Below the pieces are notes generated by a model. That model did no database searches, was not told where the DNA came from, and was given only the letters and a program-made list of their open reading frames with translations. The position numbers were made by a program, and so were the translations under genes. DNA of 64,000 bases from the NCBI GenBank assembly GCA_028023455.1, contig JAQFVV010006626.1:188001-252000 (forward strand), read 5' to 3'. Positions 12,848-25,045 of the stretch are shown here, piece after piece; within the stretch, counting starts at the first letter, position 1; each line of letters opens with the position of its first letter. The stretch comes from Epiperipatus broadwayi. Taxonomy: Eukaryota; Onychophora; Udeonychophora; Euonychophora; Peripatidae.

Positions 12848-13333
12848 CTTTAACCTTCACATGATCACTATTTCTTATGCTTGCTCTTAACTATTATTAA
12901 AACAGAAAAAACTCTTTATATGTATTGCCACTCAGTGCAAGCCTGCCTAATAGGATAGTGGTGGCTATGGTAATTAAAGAACCAAAGACACCAAAATATA
13001 TGGGTACTGAACTGAGTTCATACCTATATGACTAATAAGTTGATGATATTGTATTGAAAATATTATGTTTTTAATTTGAGTCTCATAGTTTTGTAGTTAG
13101 GTAGAGATAAAAGGTGGCTGCTGGAGGGTAGCATTAGATCCTAAGATCTAGCTGCAGTGCTCTCAGATCCAAGGCTCCTCACTGATGAAGACCACAAGCC
13201 AGAAACTAGTCTGGGGATATTGGATGAGTATGCACTAGATGGGGATTTGATGCACAAGCCTTCTGGCATCCATTGATTACTCTGGCTCATACTGAGTGGA
13301 AATACATATAGAGAGTTTTGCCTGTTATATTCT
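12848..13333 (+). mobile_element. Repeat family with hammerhead motif (longer copy)
   Basis: Both ends match the 255-bp insert at 49.4 kb in inverted orientation. At the left are CACATGATCACTATTTCTTA and ATTAAAACAG plus an ACTCTxTAxxTG block. At the right are CTTCTGGCATCCATTGATTA, CTCTGGCT, GAGTGG and GAGAGTTTTGCCTGTT. Between them lies about 300 bp of more G/C-rich unique sequence, including a hammerhead-like motif at 13176-13217. The 49-kb copy is a foldback of the terminal part without this centre. No ORF. Inference: a non-autonomous retroposon related to PLE-type elements. Confidence 0.7.
13176..13217 (+). ncRNA. Hammerhead-ribozyme-like motif, type 2
   Basis: Stem I TCCTCA (13176-13181) can pair with TGGGGA (13212-13217), with one G-T wobble. 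The core CTGATGA (13182-13188) is intact. Stem II (13189-13201) is weak, with A-A and A-C mismatches. GAAA follows at 13202-13205, then C, loop TA, and G-T-C at 13209-13211, a canonical GUC cleavage triplet. A and C after GA pair with U and G, giving a 2-bp stem III. Core bases are complete; stem II is damaged, so present activity is doubtful. Confidence 0.5.
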
Positions 13334-13905
13334 TTAAACTTGTGGTAATTCAGGTTTCAGGCATTTTTCTGGAAAATTTAAATTTACAGATTTAAATAAA
13401 AATAAATAATATAATTGAATAATCAGTTCCATATAATTTCATATGATGTTCATGAACCAAAGTGTATGTTGATATTCAAAGCAAAATCTTAGCAAAAATT
13501 CATGGAACAACAAAACATAAATTATTAAATAGAGATAAAAATAATTAATGAGATGCTATAGTATAAATATAACAACTAAAGCTTTTGGTATTCTTTTTAC
13601 AACTACCTAGAACAACTCTAAAAAATAGAAAATATGGTCATATTAAATTTTGAAATAATTTTTATAAGATAAAATTCAGTAACTGATAACATTGTATCAG
13701 AAAATATGCTGAAACTTAAATGAGAATCTAGAAAAGCATTGACCAAAATACATCAATAGCACAGGGAAATCATTCAATGTCTTGTAAATTAGAAAAGATA
13801 CTTATATATCAGAATAATGTCTAAATAGTTTATGAAAATTATCTTAAATGGTCAACATAGGTAGGATGACATCCTTAACACTAACATGGGCTTTGAATGT
13901 TCCAT
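13334..13905. other. AT-rich DNA, nothing recognised
   Basis: No gene or repeat identified. Confidence 0.5.
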
Positions 13906-14185
13906 CATCAAATTTTCAATGAAATATATGGATGAAGAATTGTGGGTTGGAGTAGTTTGAAGCCTGTCCATTAAAGTATGAATATTGGCTATCTTAATGT
14001 AAAGCTGAGTATTGATTGTATATAGTAATCTGGACCAACTGATGATTGCTGGTTTAGCATGAAATATGTATATTGGTTATTATTTATCTTTTCAACATGT
14101 GTACGATCAGGTGGATCAGCAATATGAGGTGGCATGGAGAGTTTATGGTTGTGTAAAAGACTTGAGTTCAAATCCCTTATATTAC
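13906..14185 (+). mobile_element. Dispersed hammerhead-repeat family, copy 1
   Basis: Single-arm copy of a family also found at 19.5, 29.1, 34.3, 36.9, 54.1 and 56.6 kb. Conserved landmarks in order: TGGAGTAG, GAAGCCTGTCCATTAAAGTA, ATTGGCTATCTTAAT, TAATCTGGACCAACTGATGA, GATTATTTATCTTTTC, a GAGATAGTGTGGAGAG-like block and GAGTTCAAATCCC (14162-14174). The last resembles a pol III B box. No real coding capacity. It contains an intact-core hammerhead motif at 14034-14077. Confidence 0.85.
14034..14077 (+). ncRNA. Minimal hammerhead-ribozyme motif, intact core
   Basis: ACCAA (14034-14038) and TTGGT (14073-14077) form a 5-bp stem I. CTGATGA (14039-14045) is the conserved core. Stem II is TGCT/AGCA with a closing U-U mismatch (14046-14060). 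GAAA follows at 14061-14064. Stem III is 2 bp (AT with AT) with a 4-nt loop, ending at U16.1 and H17 = A. This matches the known layout of short-stem-III hammerheads in PLEs and retrozymes. Inferred by hand folding only. Confidence 0.6.
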
Positions 14186-15486
14186 TTAATAGCTAATTTA
14201 TCCAAAATATTAGCCAATTTTAAAAATGGGTAAGAAACAAAGTTTTTTCATGATATTTGATCAATTGGAAATGCAATTAAATGTAAGAAAAAAAATATAT
14301 GCACATAACAAATTATAAGTTACAACTTTAAATTGTCTTAAAACATTTTTAATCATAAGAGTTTTACACTGACACACTTTAAATTGAAAGATTTTGTGAA
14401 TTTTTGCTTATAATAGAAATGTGGACTTAATCAGTGAAGTATTCAATAGTTTCATGCTCTCAAATAAAAATGCTTTAGATTTGTGTACATAATTAAAAAA
14501 TAGGTCAGAGATAAGAGTGGCCATTGTTGCCTTTTAATATCATTTAATCTTGTGTTAAAGATTTGTAGATGACCCTATTGTCATATTTAGACACATAGTA
14601 TTAAGGTTATAGCCTTAATATATATTGCTTAGGTAATGTCGCTTAACAAATAATTAGTTACAACATTATATTTTTTTACGAAAATTATATATTTTTTGGT
14701 TCAGTTAATGATGTAAATTGTGGAATGTTGTCAGTACAGTAAGCTTACTATAGCATGAGTGCATATTGTAAATTTCTATAAAGTATAAAATACATATTTA
14801 ACATAGAATATCATAAACATGGACATCTTATGTTAGAAAAAGTGTGAGTCACATTTCATATTAGGACATTATGCATTTAATATATATAATGAGTGTGCCA
14901 TGATGACAATTATACCAAAAAATAAGGATTCTGAATAAGTAAGTGGTAAATATCAACAACATTTGACATATTTATGTCACCATATTTATAAGCAAATTAA
15001 AGAATAAGGTAAACAGATTGGATTTTTGTTAAATATAAACAATATAAATATCATATTTCAAGATAAAATTAATAGCATAGATGTAGATAGTTTTCAATTT
15101 AATACCAGAATGACATTGGTCAGTAAAGAATGACATTTTAGTGATTAACCAATTATATAAAAATTAAGCTTAATGGCTGAGAGCCATTATTTGGTTACCA
15201 ACTTTATTTTGATAATTACAGTTTATGCTACAATGTTACAATATTCACTATTCAGTTAACATATTTCTTATTCACTCACATTAACAGACAAAAGAATATA
15301 GCACAATATGTAGTTGCTCCTGAAGCTTCTATATGTACATGTTATTTAAATTAAATAATAATACATGAGTTATTAACAGACGTATTGTAAAAATATAACT
15401 TTTTATAATCAGTTATAGTACTGAATATAAACAATTTTTAGGATTTTAATTTAAATATATTTTTTTATATAATAAACTATTTAGTA
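14186..15486. other. AT-rich intergenic DNA, nothing recognised
   Basis: No recognisable gene, RNA gene or repeat family in this 1.3 kb. Confidence 0.5.
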
Positions 15487-16021
15487 TTATATATATATAT
15501 ATATATAAATGTAAATTATTAATCAATGTCTGTATTCCAATTATAATAAAATATATATAATTATTCAAAACAATACAATAATTAATACAGTAACAATATT
15601 TTAAACAAATATATACCAATTTAATAGAAGTACTTTCAACTATCTATGTAGTCGTTGTCAACTAGACTCAAATTGTATTAGAAAAAACCGTTACAAATGT
15701 AAACAAAAGCAATACGTCATACATCAATTTTCCCACAATTCATTAATTTTTATATTGGCAACAGTTGATAAATAGACAGACAGCCAATATAAAAATTAAT
15801 GAATTGTGGGAAAATTGATGTATGACGTATTGCTTTTGTTTACCTTTGTAACGGTTTTTTCTAATACAATTTGAGTCTAGTTGACAACGACTACATAGAT
15901 AGTTGAAAGTACTTCTATTAAATTGGTATATATTTGTTTAAAATATTGTTACTGTATTAATTATTGTATTGTTTTGAATAATTATATAATAAACTATTTA
16001 GTATTATATATATATATATAT
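15487..16021. mobile_element. Solo palindrome of Penelope-like pseudo-LTR arms
   Basis: Inverted arms at about 15555-15765 and 15780-15990 with almost no centre. They are nearly identical to the arms of the 6-kb PLE remnant and include the ATTAATGAATTGTGGGAAAA block that encodes the PLE C-terminus (KINELWEN). The outer sequence TAAATTATTAATCAATGTCT at the left equals, inverted, the right end of the 6-kb element. TA tracts lie outside both arms. Interpretation: the PLE coding centre is gone and only the two pseudo-LTRs remain head-to-head. Confidence 0.75.
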
Positions 16022-16180
16022 TAGTTTCTATCCTTATCTTTCACTGATATAGCAAATTAGCTTGAAATCAGCTGATCTGAAGGTGGAGCAAATGGAAGAG
16101 ATAGTGAATTCTGACTCTTTTGATATTTATGTAAACAAATATATGCTTGTTCAATGGTTTTGGTAAAGCGCCATCTATTA

Positions 16181-16262
<82 letters not shown>
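16022..16262. repeat. AT-rich spacer ending in a long (TA)n tract
   Basis: The TA tract covers 16184-16262. The preceding 160 bp shows nothing recognisable. Confidence 0.8.
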
Positions 16263-16265
<3 letters not shown>

Positions 16266-16770
16266 TCCAACCAGTAACCACCTAAACATTCACAGTAAAA
16301 TATAGTAATCAATATTTCTCACTGCTGTCAAGGCAACCTTCACACTTTTTAATAGCAAGAATCGAAATCCATTCTTACTAATGGTCCATTGAATATATAT
16401 GGACACTGAAAGCTTGCAACTTAACTACAGAGTATGAAATATTGATACATTGAAATTTAAATAAACCTCTTTAAACATGAAATAAACATGTCAATAATGT
16501 AGACTAATAAATAGTCAATTAACATTACAAACTGCAATACTTTTAAATTGCCCATGTATTATTTAGAAATAATAAGCGAAATAGTGCCTAAAGCTAATCT
16601 GGGATAATGATGTAATATCCCAGATTATCTAGGATAATGATGTAATATCATTATCCCAGATTAGTTTTAGGCACTATTTCACTTATTATTTCTAAATAAT
16701 ACATGGGCAATTTAAAAGTATTAGTCTACATTACAGTGACATGTTTATTTCATGTTTAAAGAGGTTTATA
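16263..16770. mobile_element. Foldback element, second copy of the 8.4-kb family
   Basis: The left arm shares CAAGGCAACCTTC, TTAAATAAACCTCTTTAAAC and AGACTAATAA with the 8.4-kb element. The right arm (16645-16770) is an inverted repeat of about 16485-16605: AATTTAAAAGTATT, AATAATACATGGGCAATT and AGGCACTATTTC. The centre has a direct repeat of GATAATGATGTAATATC. The right arm is shorter than the left, so the element is asymmetric. No ORF. Confidence 0.75.
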
Positions 16771-16796
16771 TATATATAGATATATATATATATATG

Positions 16797-16850
<54 letters not shown>

Positions 16851-18670
16851 GTATAATCAAAGACATGTCAAAATAGACTTTAAAATGTTAAGACATAATA
16901 ATCATTTGTAAATAATAATTAGATTTTCCTGGAATTTGTTTATGGCCTGTTGTTTAGAAGTTACAGTATATATTTAAATATGCATTTTTTTCAAGTTCAT
17001 TTTTATTCTCCTGATTTGATATATGGATTTATAAATTAAATAATTTCATTTGATGTTCATTTATATATGAAAAAGTTTCAAGCGATACAGTCCCTGGCCT
17101 GGCTTTACATTTACAATTTATAATACATATGTATTTTTCAATATGTATATATCCTGAATAGAATTATACATTTCTAATTTAAGTAATAAATAGCATTGTG
17201 TTGGAATATGAGGATGGAAGATAGACTGATTTAATCTCCAGGATCACTTGATAATATTCATGTTTCTGTATAAAATACTGTATAGTTATGAAATAACTGT
17301 TGATTTTATTTATACCTTGGCATAAGTGGTTAACTATTTATTCATTTTTATCCTTGGGTATGGTTTGATTAACAACATTCATCAAGAAATTTTATTATTG
17401 CTAATGACAGTAATTATAATATGGGTGACCATGTAAAAAAAGTACCTGACTCTCCCTTTATACAGCATCTCTGAATCAATGCAAATATTGAATAATAATA
17501 TATTTTAGCTGTTTATCACAAACATTGTATGATATTAATTAATCTGGATCATAAATTCTGGCATAAATTTGTTGTATTGAGTTTTATTTATTTGCTCATC
17601 ATTTTCATTGTTCTCTCTGCCATCACAAATATTGTAAATCAATTGAAAATATTTTTGTGTATTATAATAGCTCCACTTGCCACACACTATTTGAATAATT
17701 TCAAATATTTCAATAATAGTTTTTCTAATTTAATGTTAAAAATACTATTTCATAATAGATTAAGATGTAAAAACACTTGGTTACATACCATTTGCTCTTC
17801 CACTCTGAATGTTATTTGTTGCTGGGCCTGTTAAAGTTTAGACTGATCTGTATCAACTGAAGTATTTGATATCTCATTATTACAACACTGATGACCTGGA
17901 TGAATTAATAAGGGCAGGATTATTCCTAAAATGTTAATAGATTCCATTTATATGATGTTCAATTCTAATGTTTATTTGAAGGTGGGGTTGTTTTAAAATA
18001 TTAATTAAATAAATATTTTTTACATTATATTGAACAATGTTATTTTTAAAATAAAATGATTCTATTTTTTTAAGACAATAATTATTTGTGAATCAAACTA
18101 TCAAAAAGTGATAATTTAAAAAAAAATATTATTCCGTTTCTCAATATTATTCTAATTAAATGCACACACATAGAAATGGAGAAAAGTAAAGTTCTGTTAA
18201 AAAAAAAAAAAAACTTAGTAAAATTTCATTTATAAAGATGTATTTTTTATACTTTATTTACAAGAAGATGAAATTTTTTCAATTAAACTAATTAATTCAT
18301 TTAAAAAAATGTTAACACTTTATACATAATATTTAGAAATTTTAAAGATAGTTCCAGATAATAACATATAGCATTTATTTTAAATATTTAAACATATATC
18401 AATAATAAAAGTGCTATGGAGGTTATTAGATCGATTCTACTTCTATTCTTCCAATGTTCGAATTTCTTTTAAACTATGGAGCAATAAAGCCATTAAACAA
18501 TTATTTTATTTAAAAATAAAGATAATAAAATATAAAATATAGTAAAAAAGAGAGAAGGGTTTCAAATTATTTTTATTTATATAACATAATATAAATAAGT
18601 GTGCTTATAAAAAAAAAAAAAATTATAATTGTAATCAGTGTAGAAATAAAATATTATTGATTTAAGATGC
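16771..18670. other. (TA)n tract and AT-rich DNA
   Basis: TA-rich tract at 16771-16852. The remainder contains a 101-codon frame at 17529-17834 with a hydrophobic N-terminal half. It resembles no family I know and is probably chance. I see no other gene. Confidence 0.5.
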
Positions 18671-18677
18671 TTGCATG

Positions 18678-18757
18678 GCACTGCATTATTTGGTGTTGTG
18701 GTAGACAGACAGATCTCAAGTTATTAGATCAAGTCCCAGGACAACCACTTACAGTGC
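18678..18757 (+). repeat. Possible tRNA-like repeat fragment
   Basis: GCACTG at the start and CAGTGC at the end could pair as an acceptor stem. GGTGTTGTGGTAGACA resembles an A box, and GATCAAGTCCCAGG resembles a T arm. Too decayed to assign an isotype. It could be chance. Confidence 0.3.
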
Positions 18758-18920
18758 TCATAGTTTTTATGAATAAAAAAATGAACGTAACCACACTATT
18801 GAAATTAAAAGACTAGAACTACTATAGACAAATAAAGAACAATTATTAGAAATTTAAATAAAAATGGATACAGACACCTAAATATACTTAATATATAAGT
18901 AAGTATATTTAAAAGTAAAA

Positions 18921-19010
18921 GTCAAGCGTTGATGGCCAAGTGATTAGCATGGCTGCCTTACAAACAGTTGTCCCGGGGTTCGCTTTCTGGCTGATGCTTT
19001 GACACATTAA
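18921..19010 (+). mobile_element. tRNA-Gly-derived retroposon copy
   Basis: GCGTTGATGGCCAAGTGATT followed by AGCATGGCTGCCTTACAAAC follows tRNA-Gly(UCC) base for base, with the anticodon changed to TAC. The B box GGGTTCGCTTTCTGG is recognisable. The 5' extension GTCAA and the 3' extension TTTGACAC are complementary and lengthen the acceptor stem. An A-rich tail follows (TAAAAATAAATAAATAAAA). Retroposed, not a working tRNA. Confidence 0.8.
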
Positions 19011-19489
19011 AAATAAATAAATAAAACAATGCAAGTCTTTATCACAAATATTAAACCATGTATGTTAAATGCAAAAATATTTTATATGATAACGAACTTA
19101 TTGTTAAGAGTTTGATAATAAAGAATATGAATGAAACCTTCATGCATCTTGACAATTTTTTGATCTTCATGGAAGAATGTGATCTCAATGGAGAGTGTAT
19201 ATCTCGTATATGAAAGGCAAAAGAAAAAGACACTGAATGTTATAGAATACAATTCAATTAACTCTTGATAAATTTGCAAATGAAACTCCAGATACTAATC
19301 AATAAAAAATAAATACTGTATTTTGAAAACCCTTTTTGATGTTTTTTTACAGACCTCTACTTTCAAATAATTTCAGCTTCCAAACATACATCAGGAAACA
19401 ATTATGTTTGGAACTAGGAAACTGCCTGCACTTATTATTTTTTAAAAGTTTGTATAAAATGAATTTGACTTTTGACCACTCAAAAATAT
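19011..19489. other. AT-rich DNA, nothing recognised
   Basis: Overlapping short frames only. No recognisable product. Confidence 0.45.
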
Positions 19490-20170
19490 GTCTATATATT
19501 ATTGATAGTAAATATAGGAGATTTAAACTCAGACTTTCAAGCAACCACCAACTATCCTCACTACCTTATAACACTGATACACTTAAACACATATATGTAA
19601 AAAAGATAAATAATCGCCAATATATGTATTTTAAGCTAAACTAGCACTCATCAGTTGGTCCAGATATCTTCTCCCACACACATATATATAATCAGTACTC
19701 AGTTTTTATATTAAGATAGCAAATCTTCACCCTTTAATGGACAGGCTTCAATCTACTCCAATCTCCAACTTTTAAGTCATCCATATCATTAAAAATCTGA
19801 TGATGGAAAGCCCATTTCCCATGCTGATGCCAATGTTATCGCCATACCCATGCTGATCTGAAGTCACTCTGACCCCCTCATGTATAGGACTTTATCCATT
19901 TAATACATAGAAGAGGGATGGGCAGAATACAAGCTTCATATGGAAATATTTGAAAACCAGGCACTTTTCTCAAACCTGGAGCTTAATTGTAAATATCGGG
20001 ATTTGAACTCATATTGGTGATTATTTATCTTTTCTATATATGTGTGGTCGTGTATATCAGTTGTATGAGATAGTGTGGATAGTTGGTGGGTGCTTGAAAG
20101 TCTGAGTTCAAATCCCTATATATACAATTAAGCACCAGGTTTGTGAAGAGTCCCTGGTTTTCAAATATTT
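19490..20170 (-). mobile_element. Dispersed hammerhead-repeat, near-full copy with inverted ends
   Basis: The left end reads the family on the minus strand. From about 20011 the terminal ~130 bp recurs inverted (ATTGGTGATTATTTATCTTT to GAGTTCAAATCCC, 20107-20119). Between them is the family's internal segment, with CATGCTGATCTGAAGTCACT and a CTGACCCCCTCATGTA block. That segment is also kept in the copy at 56.6 kb. A hammerhead-like motif at 19616-19659 (minus) has lost G12 of the GAAA core. The internal inverted arm begins at the sequence just after the predicted cleavage site. No coding sequence. Confidence 0.75.
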
Positions 20171-21835
20171 ATATTATTGATAGCAAAAATAAATTAAATT
20201 ATGTTGTATGTATATATTTGGACTATTACATACATTTTTGTTTTAATTTCAAATACCATCCAAAATACATAATAAAATTTTGATATAAGTAATGATTGTA
20301 TTTATTTATTATTTTTTCTTATGTAAAATAATAAAAATGAATCGCAAATTTCTAAAGGCTAATTTTAGCAATAACAAATTTTCTCTTAAGGTGATTACTG
20401 TTTAAATTATCTTATAAATATCATCAATCATTTCTTAATGTTGTATCATCCGGCTACTTTTGTTTTTATTTTTTCTTTTCTTTTTTAAATATGATAATTT
20501 GAACTAGTGGGTTATATTTTGGTCATAAAATAAGGATTGGCAAAAGACAGACATCTATTACGAGGCAAGCGAAAGTCCCATCATTACAAAATATATTGAT
20601 GACAGGTCAAATGTCACTTTGAAAGCCAACTATAATTTTCGCCTGAACAAAGCCAATAATGATATGCAATTGACACACGACTAACAATGGTTATGACAGT
20701 TAACTTTAAAAATTTACTCAACAAGAATTTATAATTATTTTGTACTATTTTACATTTATCCTCAAGGTTTAAATCAAGTTATGCCGATAAATGTTAAAGT
20801 ATATATATAGTATTGCTTATATACTTGAATATAGATTAAAAATAAAACTTGAGATAAACTACTTGCTAACCATGTTTTACAAACTGGAAACATTACCGGA
20901 TTATGAATTATTAAAGTGCAGTGACAAATTTAAAATGAGAAAATATATGAATGATATAACATTTGTTAAATGTTTTGAAAGTATGTTTAGCAAACTCAAA
21001 TTTCTGCTAATTGTTCATATAAAAAAAGAATCAGTAAATAATGTATAACTTAGATATGACTGGTCTTCAATATGCAGCTATATCATGTATTTTAAGCTTT
21101 CTTAATATTTTTTTTTGTTTATAGTTATATGCTGAACTATTTCTATTATGTTTTAGAGAAAATTCAATTTTATAAATAGAGATTACAGAATTTTAAGGGT
21201 ATTGTTCTTTCCAAGTATTTTTGGTTTGATAAGAATGGGATTCAAATTAAAAACTTTTACTAAGGTTAGTGTAAACTGAATTTAAGATATTCCAATTAAT
21301 TCAAAAGGTACAACCAGTAAAAGTTTTAGGTACTTAACTACAAAGATTGTCCTGATTTTCCATTTTTTATGGTAAGGTTAATGAATGTTTTCCAAACACT
21401 ATGAGTAATCACACATATTAAATTATGGTGTTACTTGACATTGTCAGGTAAAATGCTTCTTCTAATTTTTTTTTTACTATTTACTCTCTTCTCAATATTA
21501 TTGAATTCTTTAAAATCCAACATATGTTCATTCCATTTGCAGTTTAGATAAACATTTTTCTCTAGTCACTATGTGTTTTCTCAATCATTTCCAATGAATA
21601 AAATAGTTCCACCAGAGTAATTTGTTATGTATTCATATGGCATTTTCTTAAAAGCCATTTTCATTTTTAAGCCCTTTAAATTTAGATTTTATAGTGATTA
21701 GGTTTACAGTGTATTGTTGTTCAGAAAAGTTGTTGTTCAGATATTATATTGATTGCATACTTTCTTTAGTTTGTCTGATAAAGCTAATATATCAACTATA
21801 ATTGATATACCAATGTAAAATAGAAAAGAAAATCC
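20171..21835. other. AT-rich intergenic DNA
   Basis: An 85-codon frame at 20791-21048, rich in Lys and Leu, has no recognisable family and may be chance. Nothing else identified. Confidence 0.45.
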
Positions 21836-22585
21836 TAGATCAATACATACAAATATACAAATACTGGGAAATATAGAATCTCATACACACAAACAACAAT
21901 TGAAAAAATAACACAACACCAATAATAGGAATAACCAACAAAAAAATGATAAAAGAATATAAAAAATGGAAATTGGAACCAAAATTTTTTGATTTTGTTC
22001 TGAAAATGAACCTGGATGCACTACCAACTACCAATTTTCTATTCCACAGAAGGATGTACATATCTATTGATCCTTTCTGTGGATTATGCCATGAAACAGA
22101 AGAAACATGGAAGCACCCAATGAACCACTGTAGAGGACTAAATGAAATAAGAGACATAATACATAATATATACAGAAAAAATAATACCAGGATAGAACAA
22201 TTAATGGAGGCTTACAAGGGCAAATCAATACCCACCATCAGAGCAGCAACATTTCTACTGTATACTCTGTGGTGCATCAGGTGCAAGTTTCTAATTGGGA
22301 AAAACACTAGAAGACACCTTTCAACATTTCAAAACAAGCTAATGCAGATACAAAATAGGGACAAATTGATCACATCCCCAGACATATATGCAGCAACTTG
22401 GTCTCTGATCAAGCAAAGTTCAAGACTATAACAAAGATTCAGATTGCAAAACTATAAACAATGACTATGCATTTGATTGTAACTATACAAATGAACTCAT
22501 GTACAATCTGTAAGTCTATTTTATCATTGTACCTTTTCTGGTGATACCACATGTAACCTACTTATTGTCCAATAAAGTATATTGT

Positions 22586-22587
<2 letters not shown>
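21836..22587 (+). mobile_element. 3' end of a second LINE type (zinc-knuckle C-terminus)
   Basis: A 161-codon frame (21946-22431) contains LDALPTTNFLFHRRMY followed by CGLCHETEETWKHPMNHC. This is the C-x2-C-x-H-C-type zinc finger found at the C-terminus of many non-LTR reverse transcriptases. The frame extends upstream with stops to about 21836. The 3' UTR includes CCAATAAAGT as a likely polyadenylation signal and ends at a (TA)n tract. It differs from the RTE copies in this window, so it belongs to another LINE clade, which I cannot place. 5'-truncated; RT catalytic motifs absent. Confidence 0.75.
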
Positions 22588-22622
<35 letters not shown>

Positions 22623-22680
22623 TTATAATATATATATATATATATATATACAATATATATATATATATATAATAAGTTTT
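22588..22680. repeat. (TA)n tracts with AAAACTTAT/ATAAGTTTT palindrome
   Basis: Three TA runs. AAAACTTATA at about 22618 and AATAAGTTTT ending at 22679 are inverted around one of them. It directly follows the 3' end of the LINE fragment. Confidence 0.75.
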
Positions 22681-24534
22681 AGGTTTCTTTTAGTTTTTCA
22701 ATACTTTTTTTAAAAATAATAGTTCAAAAATAATCATTTTAATAAGTATTTGTTCTTTGCGAGCATTTTCTTCTCTTAACTCACTAGCTATTGAACAATC
22801 TACTTTTGCTCTATTCTATTGTATTGGGATTATAATTTTTTGTTTTATATTATGATTAGGTAAATGTGATAAGTATTTTTTATATGTGTCAATTTACAAT
22901 AAACAGCAATTATGATTTTGCTATAAAACAGACTTGTCATGAGAACATATAAGAGATCCATTAATGTGAATTTAATTTAAGGAGATGTACTAATAATGTA
23001 TATCAAAATGTTTGTAAAAATGCTTCATTATTTTTTCAGTACCATATGTGTCAGTGTTTGCAGTCTCTCAGTTTAATTTCAATACCATCTGCGGTTTGTA
23101 AAATAAATATTATTTAAAAGCAGCCTTTGTGGAATTAGATTAGTATTTATAGCTGTGGTTTTAAATCCTTCCATGTATTGTTATTAATCAGATTTGACAG
23201 TAGTATTTTTATAGCCATTTATTGATTTTATGTGGGAAAATGTGTTTATTGAAAGTATATTATTGTTATTCTGAATGAAAAAAAAAATCACTGTGTTTTT
23301 AATAGGAATAGCCACTGTAGTTTGTAAGCTATAATCCCATTTAATCTTTTTAATAGGAAAAATGCTTTAATTTTACATATATTTTAAATAAATTTTCAAT
23401 ATCAAAGCTGCAAAACTGCTAATCTTTCTATTTTTACTAACTTGATTAACTTAACAAAATGATTAGAAGCAATATGTCAATGAATTAAGAATTCTGTAAA
23501 GGAATTTTGGCAAATCTTTTCATAATAAATCTCTAGTATGTCTCAGTATAACATGGTCCATACAAACTTAGTTAGATCATAAAGACACAAATACCTTGTT
23601 AATTTACTTTTTTCTAAATCAATGAAATATATGTGCTACTTTCTGAATAACATCTCTAGTTTTGTTTGTGAAGCTGATAAGATTTTTGCAGTATTTTTAT
23701 ATGACTTATTATATAAAGATCTTTTTGTTGTTGTAAGTCTTCATTTTCCTTAAAAAAATATGTAACAATTAAACTAAATAATATAAACAATCTAATATAT
23801 AATGAATGGCAAACACAATTATTTAAATAATTAAAAAGCAACTAAAGATGATGAAAATGATATCAAGAACGAAAATGATATCAAAAAAGCACAATATATG
23901 ATAAATATTGTTTTAAAAACAGGATAGCATGATATATCTATAAATTAATTAAATGGTTTATTATTATAGAATTGCTATAAAGTTTGTATACCACAAATTC
24001 CAAGTCAGGAGTAGCAATTCATAGACATTAATCTTTAAAGGCTATCATTTTACCATTATTTATTCAAATTCATTTTGGTAAACCATGGTATAAAAAGAAG
24101 CCTTAGAAAATTTTTTTATTAATTTTGCTTATCAGTTCTCTGCCACTGGGCTTAAAAAGTCACAATTAAAACCATTTAAAATGATTTCAAAAGGCTAATT
24201 ATTAAGTATAAGAAAAATAAATACTGATATAGTTATTTGAATATATACATATATATGTAATGAAAAAATGATTGAAAAAGATTATATACAATATTAGATT
24301 TTAGTGAGGTCGCTAATAATTATGAAAGCATGAAATGTTAAGTAACTCATTATTGCTTGTTTTTTGAACCACTGTAACCAAGTATGTACTATGAGATCAT
24401 GCAAATATGTAAACATAGACACTAAAAGAATATTGAAGCTGGAGAAGAAAATTCATTTTTGATAGTGTCTGATAAGAACCCTTTGAATTTTGTTAAAATA
24501 ATCATTAATTAAACACACATATATTTACAAAAAA
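22681..24534. other. AT-rich intergenic DNA, nothing recognised
   Basis: No recognisable gene or repeat family. A short direct repeat GAAAATGATATCAA occurs twice near 23856-23884. Confidence 0.5.
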
Positions 24535-24716
24535 TTGTAACTATAATAAACATGATAAATGTAATGGTAGTAAACTATTAGAAACACTCTTTAAAAATCT
24601 ACAGAAGTACTTTTGGTTACCGTTACATTTATTCCAAAAGTACTGCAGATTTTTAAAGACTGTTTTTAATAGTTTATTACAATTACATTTATTATGTTTA
24701 TTATAATTACAATTTT
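24535..24716. repeat. Inverted-repeat element (~85-bp arms)
   Basis: TTGTAACTATAATAAACATG and CTTTAAAAATCTACAGAAGT at the left are mirrored by ACTGCAGATTTTTAAAGAC and a CATTTATTATGTTTATTATA block at the right. The centre lies near 24628. Arms differ at a few bases. It ends about 35 bp before an RTE fragment. No ORF. Confidence 0.75.
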
Positions 24717-24751
24717 GTTTTAATTAATGGACATTTTATTTATATTACATA

Positions 24752-25045
24752 TAGAGTACAAAGAGGTGTTACTGACCTCACTGAAAAAATTAAAAGATTG
24801 AAGTGGAGTTGGGCTGGACATATTACTAGAAGAGATGATAATAGATGGACAATGGAAATCTTAAACTGGATTCCAAGAGATTGTAAAAGATCCAGAAAGA
24901 AACCACATGTGAGATGTGTGGATGAAAGAAGAAAGTGTGCAGGAATGGTGTGGAGAAAAGAAGCTAAAGATCAGAGAAGATGGATTGAACTTGGAAAGAC
25001 CTTCATCTGCAGTGGATTGATAATGGTTGATGATGATGATGATAC
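24752..25045 (+). mobile_element. 5'-truncated RTE LINE, 3' terminal 290 bp
   Basis: The open frame encodes the RTE C-terminus: RGVTDLTEKIKRLKWSWAGH, ITRRDDNRWTMEILNWIPRD, a CKRSRKKPHVR segment and RRWIELGKTFI. It ends in GGATTGATAATGGTT followed by (GAT)n at 25026-25043. Tails of short trinucleotide repeats rather than poly-A are typical of the RTE clade. This copy lacks the frameshifts of the 31-kb copy in this segment. Confidence 0.9.

Noticed and set aside
17529-17834. Possible small membrane protein of 101 codons
   Set aside because: Hydrophobic composition is expected from T-rich codons. No promoter, splice context or recognisable family.
19799-19815. CTGATGATGGAAAG as another hammerhead core (also near 34.6-34.8 kb)
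   Set aside because: No room for a stem II between CTGATGA and the GAAA-like sequence, and no flanking pairing.
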